A DNA stretch of 64,000 nucleotides from Cyclobacteriaceae bacterium (GCA_028278225.1 JANQEU010000061.1:124001-188000), one strand, 5' to 3'. Positions 1-9,190 are shown, numbered from the stretch's first letter. The notes: a model not told the origin generated them from the sequence alone. Translations and numbers: made by a program.

Positions 1-1815
1 GGACTTTATGCCGGTTACCTGGATGGAATCAGTGCTTCGGGCAGCGTAGGCTTCGACGGGTACGTCAAGGGAACCTACAATGAGAATAGCATGCCAATGG
101 TAGCCGCAAACTTCAGGGTCAATGATGGAAAACTGAGCTATGAGGAATACCCGGTTCCGATGGAGGAGATCACGATCTCGGCCGGTTTTGACTACCCGTC
201 GGCAGACCTGAGGGAATCCAGTTTTACGATGGACAATTTTTCAATGAAACTCGATGGGGAAACTGTGACAGCATCCCTCTTGTTCAGAGATTTCGAAGAT
301 TACTACTGGGATTTCAAATTGGATGGCAATGCGGACCTGGAAAAGATCACAAAAATTATCCCCGTCGAGGGAGTGGACTTAAAAGGGAAGGTCAATGCCA
401 CACTACAAACCCGTGGCAGGATGTCGGACCTTGAAGCAGAGGAATATCAAAAACTTACCACTTCCGGAAGCATGTCTGTCAGTGATTTTCAATATTCCGG
501 TGAGGACCTCCCGCAGGGATTTGGCATCCGGTCGACACAGGCATCATTCAACCCAAGTGAAATCGTGCTTTCCGAATTCAAAGGAAACGCCGGGAGAACT
601 GATCTGAACCTCAGCGGAAAGATCACCAACTACCTGGAGTATGCGCTAAGTGACGATGCCACCCTGAGTGGCAGTTTTGACTTCGTCTCCGCTAAAGTGG
701 ACATCAATGAGTGGATGGTATCTGACGAGACCGAAACAGAGGAGGAAGAAGACACGAGTACGATGGAGGTAATCCGCATCCCTGCCAACATAGATTTCAT
801 ACTGACGTCCGACATAAAAGAAATTCTTTATGATAACCTGGCTATCAAAGACTTCAGGGGGGAATTGATCATCCGGGATGGTGCGCTGGCATTAAATGAA
901 GTTGATTTCGAGCTGCTGGACGGCTCATTTACAATGAATGGGCTGTATGAAACCTCATTACCCGGTGATCCGACTTATTCTTATGATTTAAATATCAAGG
1001 ATCTGTCAATTCCGGAATCTTTTAAGGCATTTTCAACCGTTCAGAAGCTTGCACCCTTTGCCGAAAAGATGGATGGCAAGTTCTCCACAAACTTTCAGAT
1101 AAGTGGAGCACTGGCCGAAGACATGTCTCCGATTTATGAAACCATGCAGGGAAGCGGGCTTCTTGAAATCGCCCAGGCGTCACTCAGCAATGTGAAATTA
1201 TTGACAGCGGCTTCCAGTGTTTCGAGTTTGGATCAAAAGGATGGTTCGGTTTCCCTGAGAGATGTTCTGATGCAGGCTGAGATCAGAGACGGGAGTGTCT
1301 TCATAGATCCGTTCGACATGAAGATGGCCGGGTATACAACTACCATTGCCGGTAGCAATACGATTGACGGCCAGTTGAATTACACCATGACCATGAAGGA
1401 GGTTTCGGCAGGGGCGGTAGGTGATGCTGTGACCTCGGCAATTTCTTCTCTTACAGGCACCAAACTTTCAGGCTCAAAGATTGACATCAACTTTGGTGTT
1501 GGCGGCAACTTTACGGATCCCACGGTAAAATTGCTGGGGGTATCACCGGCCGGAAGCGGAGATACCGGGGCGAAAAGTACGGTGACCACTGCTGCCAAAG
1601 TGAAAATCGACGAACAGAAGGAGGCACTAACGCAGCAGGTGGATGAAAAGAAGGAAGAATTGAAAACAGAAGTGCTGAATGCTGCAGATCAGAAAACCGA
1701 CGAGGCCAAGGAGCAGATCCTCAAAGAAGCGGATAAAGCCAAGGCCGCTGCAAAAGATGCGGTAAAGGGACTCCTGGGAGGTAAAAAGAAAAAAAAGAAA
1801 AAAGGAGGAAAATAA
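1..1815 (+). CDS. AsmA-like outer-membrane biogenesis protein (5' end outside window)
   Basis: The frame is open from base 1, so the 604 residues seen are the C-terminal part of a larger protein. The sequence is a long run of short beta strands of the kind found in AsmA/TamB-type periplasmic proteins, which are thought to help move lipids or assemble the outer membrane. A segment near residue 230 is acidic (a Glu/Asp run). The last ~90 residues change character to a charged, probably coiled helix ending in a poly-Lys/Gly tail of about 12 residues. Function is inferred from family resemblance. An AGGAGG within the last codons (about 1803-1808) probably serves the next gene, 7 bases downstream. 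Confidence 0.7.
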   Translation, partial: GLYAGYLDGISASGSVGFDGYVKGTYNENSMPMVAANFRVNDGKLSYEEYPVPMEEITISAGFDYPSADLRESSFTMDNFSMKLDGETVTASLLFRDFEDYYWDFKLDGNADLEKITKIIPVEGVDLKGKVNATLQTRGRMSDLEAEEYQKLTTSGSMSVSDFQYSGEDLPQGFGIRSTQASFNPSEIVLSEFKGNAGRTDLNLSGKITNYLEYALSDDATLSGSFDFVSAKVDINEWMVSDETETEEEEDTSTMEVIRIPANIDFILTSDIKEILYDNLAIKDFRGELIIRDGALALNEVDFELLDGSFTMNGLYETSLPGDPTYSYDLNIKDLSIPESFKAFSTVQKLAPFAEKMDGKFSTNFQISGALAEDMSPIYETMQGSGLLEIAQASLSNVKLLTAASSVSSLDQKDGSVSLRDVLMQAEIRDGSVFIDPFDMKMAGYTTTIAGSNTIDGQLNYTMTMKEVSAGAVGDAVTSAISSLTGTKLSGSKIDINFGVGGNFTDPTVKLLGVSPAGSGDTGAKSTVTTAAKVKIDEQKEALTQQVDEKKEELKTEVLNAADQKTDEAKEQILKEADKAKAAAKDAVKGLLGGKKKKKKKGGK

Positions 1816-1822
1816 TCAGAAT

Positions 1823-2359
1823 ATGAAAATAATCACGACTTTGTTTTTCACAACATTCCTGGGGTACACGTGCATACTGGCCCAGGACCTGTACGACTAT
1901 GATGTTGAGGAAAGAATTTCCGCTCTGGGCATTGAACTGAAGGAGGCGTCCCCGCCAGTTGCTAATTATGTGAACTCGGTTCGCACAGGCAATCTGGTTT
2001 TTATGGCGGGAAAGGGCCCGTCCAAACCTGAAGGAGGGTATGTAGCCGGAAAGGTGGGCGCAGATCTTTCTATCGACGAGGGATATCAGGCCGCCAGGCT
2101 GACAGCCATTGCACAGCTTTCGGCTCTCAAAGCCGAAATTGGTGATCTGAATAAAGTCGTAAGGGTGGTAAAGGTGCTCGGAATGGTAAATGCCACGCCT
2201 GATTTTACCAATCACCCTGAGGTTATAAACGGTTTTTCCGATCTGATTGTGGAGGTTTTTGGGGATCGTGGAAAACATGCCAGGGCCGCAGTCGGCATGG
2301 GATCATTGCCCAGAAACATAGCGGTAGAAATCGAAATGATTGTAGAAGTTCGCGATTGA
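1823..2359 (+). CDS. RidA/YjgF/UK114-family protein with signal peptide
   Basis: This 178-residue protein starts with an export signal (about residues 1-20, ending near ILAQ) followed by a RidA-like domain. RidA proteins hydrolyse reactive enamine/imine intermediates, but this secreted branch lacks a proven activity. Family features seen are the early GNLVFMAGKGP strand, the YQAARLTAIAQL helix and the C-terminal ARAAVGMGSLPRN segment, which contains the Arg that binds carboxylates in active members. It starts 7 bases after the AsmA-like gene and is probably co-transcribed. Export to the periplasm is the odd point for a family usually found in the cytosol. Confidence 0.85.
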   Translation: MKIITTLFFTTFLGYTCILAQDLYDYDVEERISALGIELKEASPPVANYVNSVRTGNLVFMAGKGPSKPEGGYVAGKVGADLSIDEGYQAARLTAIAQLSALKAEIGDLNKVVRVVKVLGMVNATPDFTNHPEVINGFSDLIVEVFGDRGKHARAAVGMGSLPRNIAVEIEMIVEVRD

Positions 2360-2539
2360 TTATTTTTACATTAACTACTGGAAAATAATACATTTTATTC
2401 CCGTTCACGGAAAGGGAATGGACTGAATCAGTTGAGACACCGAAAATCTCTTTACTGTCATCGTAATTTGACAAATTCATGTTGCAGTAAATAGAGGGGA
2501 AACCTAAATCATACCCTATACACCGGGGAAAGATTGATT

Positions 2540-3064
2540 ATGAACCGGATGCCAATGATCCACGGAGATGAATTTGTACTTGAAAAGGCCGATCATGCAG
2601 ATTTGGATGAAATCATGCAACTGAAGGTCTCCACTGAAAAGGATTCGGAAACGGCATGCCAGGTCACCGTCTACAATCAGATCCTCGAAAACTGGAACAT
2701 CAATAAATTCGACTACCTGCACGCCAGGATCGATGATAAGATACTGGGTTTTGCCGAGGGCGTGTTTGTTGATAAATATGACTGGGAAAAGAAGTCCGGC
2801 AGCCGCATTTACCTCGCCAAAACGGTTTTAGTATCCGAAGCATATCGCGGTCTTGGCTATGGAAGACGGATTACAATGGAATTCATCAATTTTGTCAAAA
2901 ACACCCATCCCGAAGCTACTCATATGGTAGCGGAATTTTGCGGGGATGATACGGAAGCGCTTGATTTCGGAGTGAAAATGGGTTTTACCAGGAGACTGAA
3001 ACACGAGCGCGACTACAAAAAACTCGAACAGGATAAGCCTTACCTTCTGATAAGGCAATTGTAA
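2540..3064 (+). CDS. GNAT-family N-acetyltransferase
   Basis: This is a cytosolic protein of about 174 residues with the GNAT fold. Strands beta-4/5 are visible around IYLAKTVLVSEAYRG, followed by the acetyl-CoA pyrophosphate loop RGLGYGRRITMEFI and the later TRRLKHERDY region. The substrate cannot be read from the sequence. I chose the ATG at 2540 over the in-frame TTG six bases earlier because a GGGGAAAG purine stretch lies just upstream. The gene stands alone after a 180-base gap and is followed by the duplicated hairpin element. Confidence 0.8.
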   Translation: MNRMPMIHGDEFVLEKADHADLDEIMQLKVSTEKDSETACQVTVYNQILENWNINKFDYLHARIDDKILGFAEGVFVDKYDWEKKSGSRIYLAKTVLVSEAYRGLGYGRRITMEFINFVKNTHPEATHMVAEFCGDDTEALDFGVKMGFTRRLKHERDYKKLEQDKPYLLIRQL

Positions 3065-3086
3065 TTCTTTGCGCTTATTTCCCGGT

Positions 3087-3299
3087 TAGTAAATGGAAGC
3101 CTCGTCTTTCTTATCAGCCAATAAGTTCTTTGCCGCTCTTCGCCGTTGTTGGTGTTTGTCACCAACAACAACACGGGTATCAAGCCTTTAATTCCGTGGT
3201 CTGTGTCGCCACAGACCACGGAGTTGAGATTGGGACGGTTACGTCGGGTTGAGGCCCCTAGTAAATGGAAGCCTCGTCTTTCTTATCAGGCAATAAGTT
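3087..3299. repeat. Double-hairpin element flanked by 41-bp direct repeats
   Basis: Two 41-bp copies with one mismatch (3087-3127 and 3259-3299) flank a 131-bp insert. The insert holds two perfect hairpins: a 10-bp stem GTTGTTGGTG/CACCAACAAC with a 5-base loop (3145-3169), and a 13-bp stem built on CCGTGGTCTGTG with a TCGC loop (3193-3222). The right copy contains the last codons and stop of the minus-strand gene 3258-3749, so the left copy is a duplicate of that gene's 3' end. The layout resembles insertion of a small non-coding element or a slippage duplication. The insert encodes nothing I recognise. Confidence 0.85.
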
Positions 3300-3749
3300 A
3301 TAATCCTGATCAAACCAATAGATCACCGTGCCTCCTGTCTTGACGTTGACCTCAACGCGATAAAAAATCTCTTTGGGTTTTTTGCCTTCAAAATACGTCT
3401 CCCCCCTGAAAGTCGCAATTTTGTACTTTACCAGTCGATAATCCAGCAGGTCAATTACCGGTTTGGGAACTTTTTCTTCGGTGACAAATTCTCTTTCAAG
3501 CAGGATGGTCCCCTTGTCATCATAGACAGCTTCATAGCTATTCCCCTGGTAGTCAAAGGAAACCTTGAAATACCCTATACCTTCATGGGCAATAACGGAC
3601 CAGCTTGCGTTGGTGCTTTTTTCATATCGGTTGTAGTGCCATGTGATCACCTTAAGATCAACATCACCCTCATCCAGTGCTATCACACTTTGCGGAAATG
3701 CGGACAGCCCGGAAAAAAAGAAAACAGCAATGCACAAAATCCTTTCCAT
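3258..3749 (-). CDS. Small secreted protein, weakly PepSY-like
   Basis: This is about 163 residues from the ATG at 3749 (MERILCIAV), giving a clear signal peptide that ends near AFPQS. A longer reading upstream has no signal at its N-terminus and is unlikely. The mature part is a repeating beta-strand/helix pattern with a YDDKGTIL turn, loosely like PepSY-type domains of Bacteroidota. I do not recognise a specific function. It is the last gene of the minus-strand run, 115 bases after the RmlD-like gene. Its final 12 codons and stop are duplicated downstream beyond a hairpin insert. Confidence 0.6.
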   Translation of the reverse strand: MERILCIAVFFFSGLSAFPQSVIALDEGDVDLKVITWHYNRYEKSTNASWSVIAHEGIGYFKVSFDYQGNSYEAVYDDKGTILLEREFVTEEKVPKPVIDLLDYRLVKYKIATFRGETYFEGKKPKEIFYRVEVNVKTGGTVIYWFDQDYNLLPDKKDEASIY

Positions 3750-3864
3750 AGCCATGACCGGACATTTTGCATGTACAAAATAACAAAAAAAATAATCTTG
3801 ACCCTTTGCCGAAAAAGTTCGAAATGACGGATCAATTCCCCGGACAATCTCTAATGGCACAAGC

Positions 3865-4758
3865 CTATTTTAACTGCCCGGCCATGATCTTCAATCCTTC
3901 GGAGAAAGTCAATGGAATGTAGCCCAGTGTATCAATGGCTTTATCCAGAACAAACCCGGTTCGGGCAGGACGTTTAGCAGGTTGTTTGAATACGGAACCG
4001 TCCACTTCCGTGATCAATGATGCATCCAGGTCAAAAAAACGCGCTGTTTCCAGGGCTATTTCATAGGGTGTCAACAATGTTTTACCTGAAATATGAAAAA
4101 CTCCTTCCGCCCTTTTCCCGGCAATAAGCAAGCATCCCTCCGCAAGATTTTCGGCGAGGGTAGGCATTCTCCACTGATCATTCACAACATTTATTCTTTT
4201 ACCTTCCTCCAGGTTCTTTTTGACCCACAAGATGATATTTGTCCTGCTCATGTCATGTGCAACTCCATATACCAGTATCGTGCGCACAATAGCCCAATCA
4301 ATTGTTGAATTGACTATCAGATCCTCTGATTCCAGCTTACTCTTTGCGTAGTAACTGAGGGGGTTGGGTTCGTCATCTTCGCGGTACGGTCCGCTGGTAC
4401 CGTCAAATACAAAATCCGTTGACAGGTGGATAAGAAATGAATTATGTCTTTTACAGGTGTCAACAAGCCGTTGAACGGCATTTACATTGAGGTCCCGGCA
4501 GTGCTCGCGGTCCGACTCACACTGGTCGACCTGCGTCATTGCGGCAGTGTTGATGATCACATCCGGCTGATATCTTTCAAAAACCGTCGTTATGGACCTT
4601 TCATAGAGGATATCCATTTCCTCATAGCTGTAATTTCCTCCCGGGTTGCGATTGGGTCCTCTCCCGGTAGCGATCAGGTCAATATTCCGGTCTTTTTGGG
4701 ACAAAAGCACCAGCTTTTGTCCGAGTAAGCCGTTTGCTCCGGTAATCAGCAATTTCAT
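3865..4758 (-). CDS. RmlD-like SDR sugar-nucleotide reductase
   Basis: This 297-residue extended short-chain dehydrogenase/reductase starts with the Rossmann motif LLITGANGLLGQKL (GxxGxxG). It carries the VIINTAAMTQVDQCE segment, the catalytic Tyr-x3-Lys as YYAKSKLESE, and the STDFVFDG strand typical of dTDP-4-dehydrorhamnose reductases. Length fits RmlD (about 290-300). It could also be a related NDP-sugar or RNA-modification reductase, since no rhamnose genes are adjacent. The start is the ATG at 4758 behind a GGAGGG; the preceding TTG overlaps the spacer. It lies 42 bases after the cyclophilin gene. Confidence 0.82.
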   Translation of the reverse strand: MKLLITGANGLLGQKLVLLSQKDRNIDLIATGRGPNRNPGGNYSYEEMDILYERSITTVFERYQPDVIINTAAMTQVDQCESDREHCRDLNVNAVQRLVDTCKRHNSFLIHLSTDFVFDGTSGPYREDDEPNPLSYYAKSKLESEDLIVNSTIDWAIVRTILVYGVAHDMSRTNIILWVKKNLEEGKRINVVNDQWRMPTLAENLAEGCLLIAGKRAEGVFHISGKTLLTPYEIALETARFFDLDASLITEVDGSVFKQPAKRPARTGFVLDKAIDTLGYIPLTFSEGLKIMAGQLK

Positions 4759-4803
4759 CAACCCTCCGCCCGATCAAAGAATAAATGTCACTTTAACAAA
4801 AAC

Positions 4804-5649
4804 CTATTTTGTTTCCGGATACGTATATCCGTATTTCTCAGTGATCTCTTTTTTTGCCACCGATTCGATATCCATGGTCATGTAAAGCGGTTGCACAGGC
4901 TTGTCCAATCTGCCTGTTTCCACGGCAGCAATTTTGTCGATTACGTCAAGGCCCTCTACCACACGACCAAATATCGTGTACTCCTTGTCCAGGTGCGGAG
5001 CTCCTCCTATAGTTGTGTAGAGTCTCAGACTCTCGGGGTCAACTGAACGTCTTAAACTTGTACCAAGCTCCTGTTCCACGAGGTCGCAGTACTGCAGGGC
5101 CAGTGTATTCATTTCCTGGGCGCTTCTCCTTTCCTGCTGCATAACCACAAATTTCTGACGGATCGTGTCGTACTTTTCCATTGCCAACATTTGACTTAGC
5201 CCCTGGTTTAAGCGATACTGATCAACGGTCAATTCCAGCTCACTGAATACCTTCCCATGAACAATGTAAAACTGGCTTCCGGAAGATTTTTTTTCAGGAT
5301 TCACCGTTTCCGGCTGACGCGCTGCAGCAAGCGTACCTTTGGTATGGTAAAAACCCTCCACTATTTCTGCAGGTATCTTGTCCTCGGCTTGTTCCGCGGT
5401 TCCCTCTTTCTCGTATACATTTCCTCCCTGGATCATAAATCCTTTAATGATCCTGTGCCATTCCGTACTATCATACCTCCCGGCCCTTGCAAGCTCCAGA
5501 AAGTTCTTTTTGTGTAAAGGTGTCTCATCGTAGAGCAAAACTTTCATATCACCCATGGAAGTGCGTATCACCACGATGTAATCCTTATTGTCATCACAGC
5601 TTGTGACGAATACAACGCTTATAAACAATAATGCTATTACTTTCTTCAT
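4804..5649 (-). CDS. Cyclophilin-type peptidyl-prolyl isomerase lipoprotein
   Basis: This 281-residue protein starts with a lipoprotein signal whose lipobox is FVTSC (Cys18). The cyclophilin core begins around VVIRTSMGDMKVLLYDE and contains WHRIIKGFMIQGG and SGSQFYIVHG, both parts of the active-site groove. An insert of roughly 80 residues rich in Glu/Gln (about 150-215) separates this from the last core part, TIFGRVVEGLDVIDKI. It probably helps proline isomerisation of envelope proteins in the periplasm. It follows hemC by 4 bases, so both are likely on one transcript. Confidence 0.88.
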   Translation of the reverse strand: MKKVIALLFISVVFVTSCDDNKDYIVVIRTSMGDMKVLLYDETPLHKKNFLELARAGRYDSTEWHRIIKGFMIQGGNVYEKEGTAEQAEDKIPAEIVEGFYHTKGTLAAARQPETVNPEKKSSGSQFYIVHGKVFSELELTVDQYRLNQGLSQMLAMEKYDTIRQKFVVMQQERRSAQEMNTLALQYCDLVEQELGTSLRRSVDPESLRLYTTIGGAPHLDKEYTIFGRVVEGLDVIDKIAAVETGRLDKPVQPLYMTMDIESVAKKEITEKYGYTYPETK

Positions 5650-5653
5650 TTGA

Positions 5654-6574
5654 CTATATTTTATCTAACTGTTCTCTAATGCCTTCTAAAATTTTCTCGC
5701 CTCCGTCTCTCAGTATCCTGGAAGCAAGCGTTTCTCCCAACTCCTTTGGGTCTTCACCCTGCCCGGACCTGATCACTTTTTCGCTGCCGTCAAGGCTGAT
5801 AATACCACCGTTTAGTCTTACCGTACCTGCCTCAGTCTTTGCGAGCCCAAATATAGGAATACTACAACCGCCATCTAAGGCTGCAAGATAAGATCGTTCG
5901 GCTATCAGAGCTTTTTCGGTTGGTTCATGGTTGAGGACGGACCTGATTTTTTCTTTTTTATCCGGATCCAGTGACAGGTGACATTCGACAGCAATACTTC
6001 CCTGACCGACAGCCGGCACGAACTTTTCTTCACTCAGCTGCACCTGGATCAATGAATGATAACCGGATCGTTCCACCCCCGCCTGCGCCAGGACAAGCGC
6101 ATCACAAACACCCTTTTCCAATTTAGATATCCTGGTTTGAAGGTTTCCCCGCATCCCCACAATTTTCACATTTGGGTAATAGTGACGCAATAATGCCACA
6201 CGTCTGGTCGAGCTGGTACCCAAAGTTAAATTTTCTGAATTCAGATCTATCTCCTTATTTGAAACAATAACATCATTGACAGCAGCCCTTTCCGAAAAAG
6301 AAAGTATTTCAAATCCGGCAGGTAACCTCGACTGCATATCCTTTGCACTGTGAACTGCAATGTCAATTGATCCTGTTTCCAGTTTATGCTCAAGTTCTTC
6401 CGTGAAAACACCCTTGCTCCCGATCTTTGAGATAGACACATCCAGTATTTTGTCTCCCCTGGTTTCCATTGTCCTCAACGCTGTCTTTATCCCGGCATCT
6501 TCCATCCTGCCCGCAACCCAATGTGCCTGCCAAAGTGCCAGTTTACTCTTACGTGTACCGATCACGATTTTCAT
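5654..6574 (-). CDS. hemC: Hydroxymethylbilane synthase (porphobilinogen deaminase)
   Basis: This 306-residue enzyme joins four porphobilinogen units into hydroxymethylbilane for haem synthesis. Family marks include IGTRKSKLALWQAHWV at the N-terminus, DIAVHSAKDMQ, the TSSTRR segment with substrate-binding arginines, and LDGGCSIPI with the Cys (about residue 235) that carries the dipyrromethane cofactor. Length matches the family. Its ATG overlaps the holB stop as ATGA (6571-6574), so translation is probably coupled. Finding it with holB and a cyclophilin instead of other hem genes is a genomic-order feature, not a functional link. Confidence 0.96.
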   Translation of the reverse strand: MKIVIGTRKSKLALWQAHWVAGRMEDAGIKTALRTMETRGDKILDVSISKIGSKGVFTEELEHKLETGSIDIAVHSAKDMQSRLPAGFEILSFSERAAVNDVIVSNKEIDLNSENLTLGTSSTRRVALLRHYYPNVKIVGMRGNLQTRISKLEKGVCDALVLAQAGVERSGYHSLIQVQLSEEKFVPAVGQGSIAVECHLSLDPDKKEKIRSVLNHEPTEKALIAERSYLAALDGGCSIPIFGLAKTEAGTVRLNGGIISLDGSEKVIRSGQGEDPKELGETLASRILRDGGEKILEGIREQLDKI

Positions 6575-7692
6575 GCCGCTTTAGATTTTCGCAGTATCCC
6601 GATCAATCTCAGGCTCAAAGCCAGGTGTGTTATTTTGGCATTGGCATTTCGGGACAAATTGACAAGTGAGCTGTTGAGTTCGGAATAGATCTTTTCCAGG
6701 GATCCTATTCCATTGACACGGCTAAAATCCGTAACAAACTTGTTTTCCTCTCCCTTGCTGTTGGATAAATCCGATGCGCCCTTGGCGAGTACTGAATTAC
6801 GGATCAGGTCAATGCCAAAACTCAGGTAGGCCCTTTGATCAGATTTTGAACGTTGTGAAAACTGTTCACTTAGTTGGGTCAGGGATGTGAAATCGGATTG
6901 ATAACATGCTCTCATCCATTTTTGGAAATCCTGGAAGGCGATGTTTTCCTCACTGTCGATGTGACGTTCCGCTTCACGAATATTTCCCTTGGCTATCTTA
7001 CTTACCTTTTCAGCCTGGGCTGAACTTAATCCTTTCTCAGCTATCAAATAATCTCTGACAGTTTCATCCTTGAAAGACGGTACAACTACCAGTTGCGTGC
7101 GGCTAAGGATAGTAGACATCAGGCCTTCATAATTGAAGGTAACCAGGAAGTACAAAGTGTTTTCGGGAGGCTCCTCCAGCACCTTCAGTATTGCATTTGC
7201 CGCGGATGGATGCATCAATTCGGGATACCAGATAAACAGTATTTTAAATCCCCCTTCAAAGGACTTCATGCTTACTGTTTTAATTATTTGCCTGGCATCA
7301 TTTTTACTGATCTGATTCTGTTTGTTCTCCGACGATAATCGCTCGATCCATTCTTCCAGGACACCAAACGGAGAGTCTATCAGAAATTCCCGCCAGATCC
7401 GGGCCTGAATGTTCTGTTCCGCTTCCTTTTCCGTTCTTGGTGACGGATAGAAAAAATGGACATCAGGATGAATATACTTCTGCATTTTCCGGCAATTATC
7501 ACATTCGCCGCAGGAGTCTTCATCGGTTTTGTTTTCGCAAAGCAGGTAAGTGGCAAATGCCAAAGCCATGGGCAGGGCAGCTCCGCCTTCTTCTCCGCTG
7601 AATAATTGCGCATGGGCGATGTGATTGCGCTGATAGGCCTGTACCAGGTTTTTTTTGAGATCAACAATGCCGGGAATAGATGAAAACTGCAT
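6571..7692 (-). CDS. holB: DNA polymerase III delta' subunit
   Basis: This 373-residue clamp-loader ATPase fold corresponds to delta'. It has the four-cysteine zinc module (CENKTDEDSCGECDNC), LKVLEEPPENTLYFLVT in the sensor-1 region, and STILSRTQ, the SRC-like motif with Thr in place of Cys. The P-loop is degenerate (SGEEGGAALP), as expected for delta', which does not bind ATP productively, and this separates it from DnaX. It works at the replication fork to load the sliding clamp. It starts 6 bases after the GlmU-like gene and overlaps hemC by 4 bases. Confidence 0.92.
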   Translation of the reverse strand: MQFSSIPGIVDLKKNLVQAYQRNHIAHAQLFSGEEGGAALPMALAFATYLLCENKTDEDSCGECDNCRKMQKYIHPDVHFFYPSPRTEKEAEQNIQARIWREFLIDSPFGVLEEWIERLSSENKQNQISKNDARQIIKTVSMKSFEGGFKILFIWYPELMHPSAANAILKVLEEPPENTLYFLVTFNYEGLMSTILSRTQLVVVPSFKDETVRDYLIAEKGLSSAQAEKVSKIAKGNIREAERHIDSEENIAFQDFQKWMRACYQSDFTSLTQLSEQFSQRSKSDQRAYLSFGIDLIRNSVLAKGASDLSNSKGEENKFVTDFSRVNGIGSLEKIYSELNSSLVNLSRNANAKITHLALSLRLIGILRKSKAA

Positions 7693-7697
7693 AGTAC

Positions 7698-8876
7698 TTA
7701 ATTCCTCCCGGTCCTGAATTTTGATGAGGCCGAATAGACGTGCCCCAATATCCTTTTATCCGCCTCTGACAGTGCAAGGTGTCTTCTTTCAAATGCTACC
7801 GAGGCGGAGGCTATGGCTTTCTCAAGGTCATAAGTCTCCGTCGTATCCTTTCCGCCCCAGGAAAAGGAGGGAATGAGCTTATCCTGAAAACCCGGGCCAA
7901 AAACACTGCATGAAATGCCGACTGTCGTCCCTGAGTTAAACATCGTATTGATTCCACATTTTGAAAAGTCTCCCATAAAAAGACCACAGAACTGAAGACC
8001 TGAATCCTCAAATGCCATTTCTGCAAAGTTCCAGACTTTTACCCTGGAGTAGTTGTTCTTAAGATTTGAAGTATTGCTGTCGGCTCCTAGGTTACACCAC
8101 TCGCCAATTACGGAATTTCCCAGGAAACCATCATGACTTTTATTTGAGAATCCCTGTATGATCGAATTTGAAACCTCTCCCCCTACTTTAGAGTACTGCC
8201 CGATGGTTGTATTTGGACGAATTTTGGCGCCTAAGTTTACATGGGCATCATTACCTATCGCCACTGGCCCTTTGATTATTGCGCCTTCATGGATTTTTGA
8301 ATTCCTGCCCAGGTAAACCGGGCCTTCCTCCGTATTGATGATGGCGGCTTTAATGCTGACTCCTTCTTCCACGAACAGGTTATTTCCATAAACTATGGTG
8401 TGGCTATCATTGACCGGAGCGGTTTTCCGGCCCTGGGTCAATTGGTCATAATCCGCCCTTATTTCATCTCCATTTTGCAGGAAGATGTCCCATTTCTTTC
8501 TTATGATCCTGATATCATGGTCCCAGTTGATATGTTTCAGATCCTTTAAACTGAGGTCCGTGCTGTTCATCCTGGCGGCCAGGAATATGTCGTCTTTATA
8601 AAGTCCCGATCCGGCATCCAGACCGGTTATTTCACGGACCAGGTCCTCCTCCGGCAGAAGCGCTCCATTCACCATAAACTCGACAGGTTCAGCGGGGCGG
8701 GGAAATTTTTCCTGAAGATAAGACGCCGTGATGAAACCCCCGGTTTCTCCCAGTAAATGCTCCCACTTCTCCCTGATCGTCAGAATACCCAACCTCAACT
8801 CGCAGATAGGACGCGTGTAGGTAAAAGGCAATAGGCTCTCCCGCAGGTGATCGGGATCTACGAAGGCAATCGACAT
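7698..8876 (-). CDS. GlmU-family sugar-1-phosphate nucleotidyltransferase-like protein
   Basis: The 392 residues have an N-terminal part that recalls a nucleotidyltransferase (FTYTRPICELRLGILTIREKW is characteristic of this Bacteroidota group, residues about 17-38) and a C-terminal left-handed beta-helix of hexapeptide repeats (about 160-300, with GRNSKIHEGAIIKGPVAIG and IRPNTTIGQYSKVGGEV). True GlmU has both uridylyl- and acetyltransferase activity. Here the N-terminal catalytic signature is not clear, so the exact reaction is uncertain; an envelope sugar-nucleotide role is likely. It opens the operon leading to holB and hemC. A TAnnTTTG box ends 4 bases before the ATG. Confidence 0.8.
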   Translation of the reverse strand: MSIAFVDPDHLRESLLPFTYTRPICELRLGILTIREKWEHLLGETGGFITASYLQEKFPRPAEPVEFMVNGALLPEEDLVREITGLDAGSGLYKDDIFLAARMNSTDLSLKDLKHINWDHDIRIIRKKWDIFLQNGDEIRADYDQLTQGRKTAPVNDSHTIVYGNNLFVEEGVSIKAAIINTEEGPVYLGRNSKIHEGAIIKGPVAIGNDAHVNLGAKIRPNTTIGQYSKVGGEVSNSIIQGFSNKSHDGFLGNSVIGEWCNLGADSNTSNLKNNYSRVKVWNFAEMAFEDSGLQFCGLFMGDFSKCGINTMFNSGTTVGISCSVFGPGFQDKLIPSFSWGGKDTTETYDLEKAIASASVAFERRHLALSEADKRILGHVYSASSKFRTGRN

Positions 8877-8880
8877 GCGG

Positions 8881-8888
8881 CAAAAATA
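8881..8888 (-). promoter_or_regulatory. Candidate -7 box for the GlmU-like/holB/hemC operon
   Basis: On the minus strand the sequence reads TATTTTTG followed by CCGC and the ATG at 8876. It matches the Bacteroidota -7 consensus TAnnTTTG and would place the transcript start at or next to the start codon. It also forms part of the T-run of the rpmE terminator. No clear -33 TTTG is seen at the usual spacing. Confidence 0.45.
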
Positions 8889-8919
8889 AAAAAGTCTTCA
8901 AGAGTAATCCTGAAGACTT
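8882..8919 (-). terminator. Rho-independent terminator of rpmE
   Basis: On the minus strand a 9-bp stem AAGTCTTCA/TGAAGACTT with a 10-base loop is followed at once by TTTTTTATTTTT. It lies 26 bases after the rpmE stop and separates rpmE from the next operon. Confidence 0.85.
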
Positions 8920-8944
8920 CTTTGTTTGCCTATAAATACTACAA

Positions 8945-9190
8945 TTATTTCTTTTTGTATTTCCTGTTGAATTTCTCGACCCTCCCGGCTGTATCCACAA
9001 ACAGCTTCTTCCCGGTGTAAAATGGATGCGAAGCTGAGCTTACTTCTATCTTCACCAGGGGATATTCCTTACCGTCTTCCCACTTGATCATCTCACTCGA
9101 AGTCATCGTGGATTTGGTCAAAAACTTGAAATCACTTGATGTATCAAGAAAAACGACTTCTTTGTATTCCGGATGTATATCTTTCTTCAT
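8945..9190 (-). CDS. rpmE: 50S ribosomal protein L31 type B
   Basis: An 81-residue ribosomal protein beginning [16 protein letters not shown], with [20 protein letters not shown], the family signature. It lacks the zinc-binding cysteines of the other L31 class, so it is the type B, zinc-independent form. The start is backed by GGAGGAG about 11 bases upstream. It has its own promoter (9222-9251) and terminator, so it is a single-gene unit. Confidence 0.97.
   Translation of the reverse strand: MKKDIHPEYKEVVFLDTSSDFKFLTKSTMTSSEMIKWEDGKEYPLVKIEVSSASHPFYTGKKLFVDTAGRVEKFNRKYKKK

Noticed and set aside
1721-2278. Minus-strand frame of 185 codons
   Set aside because: It lies opposite the RidA gene and the Lys-rich end of the AsmA-like gene; it reads as an antisense shadow.
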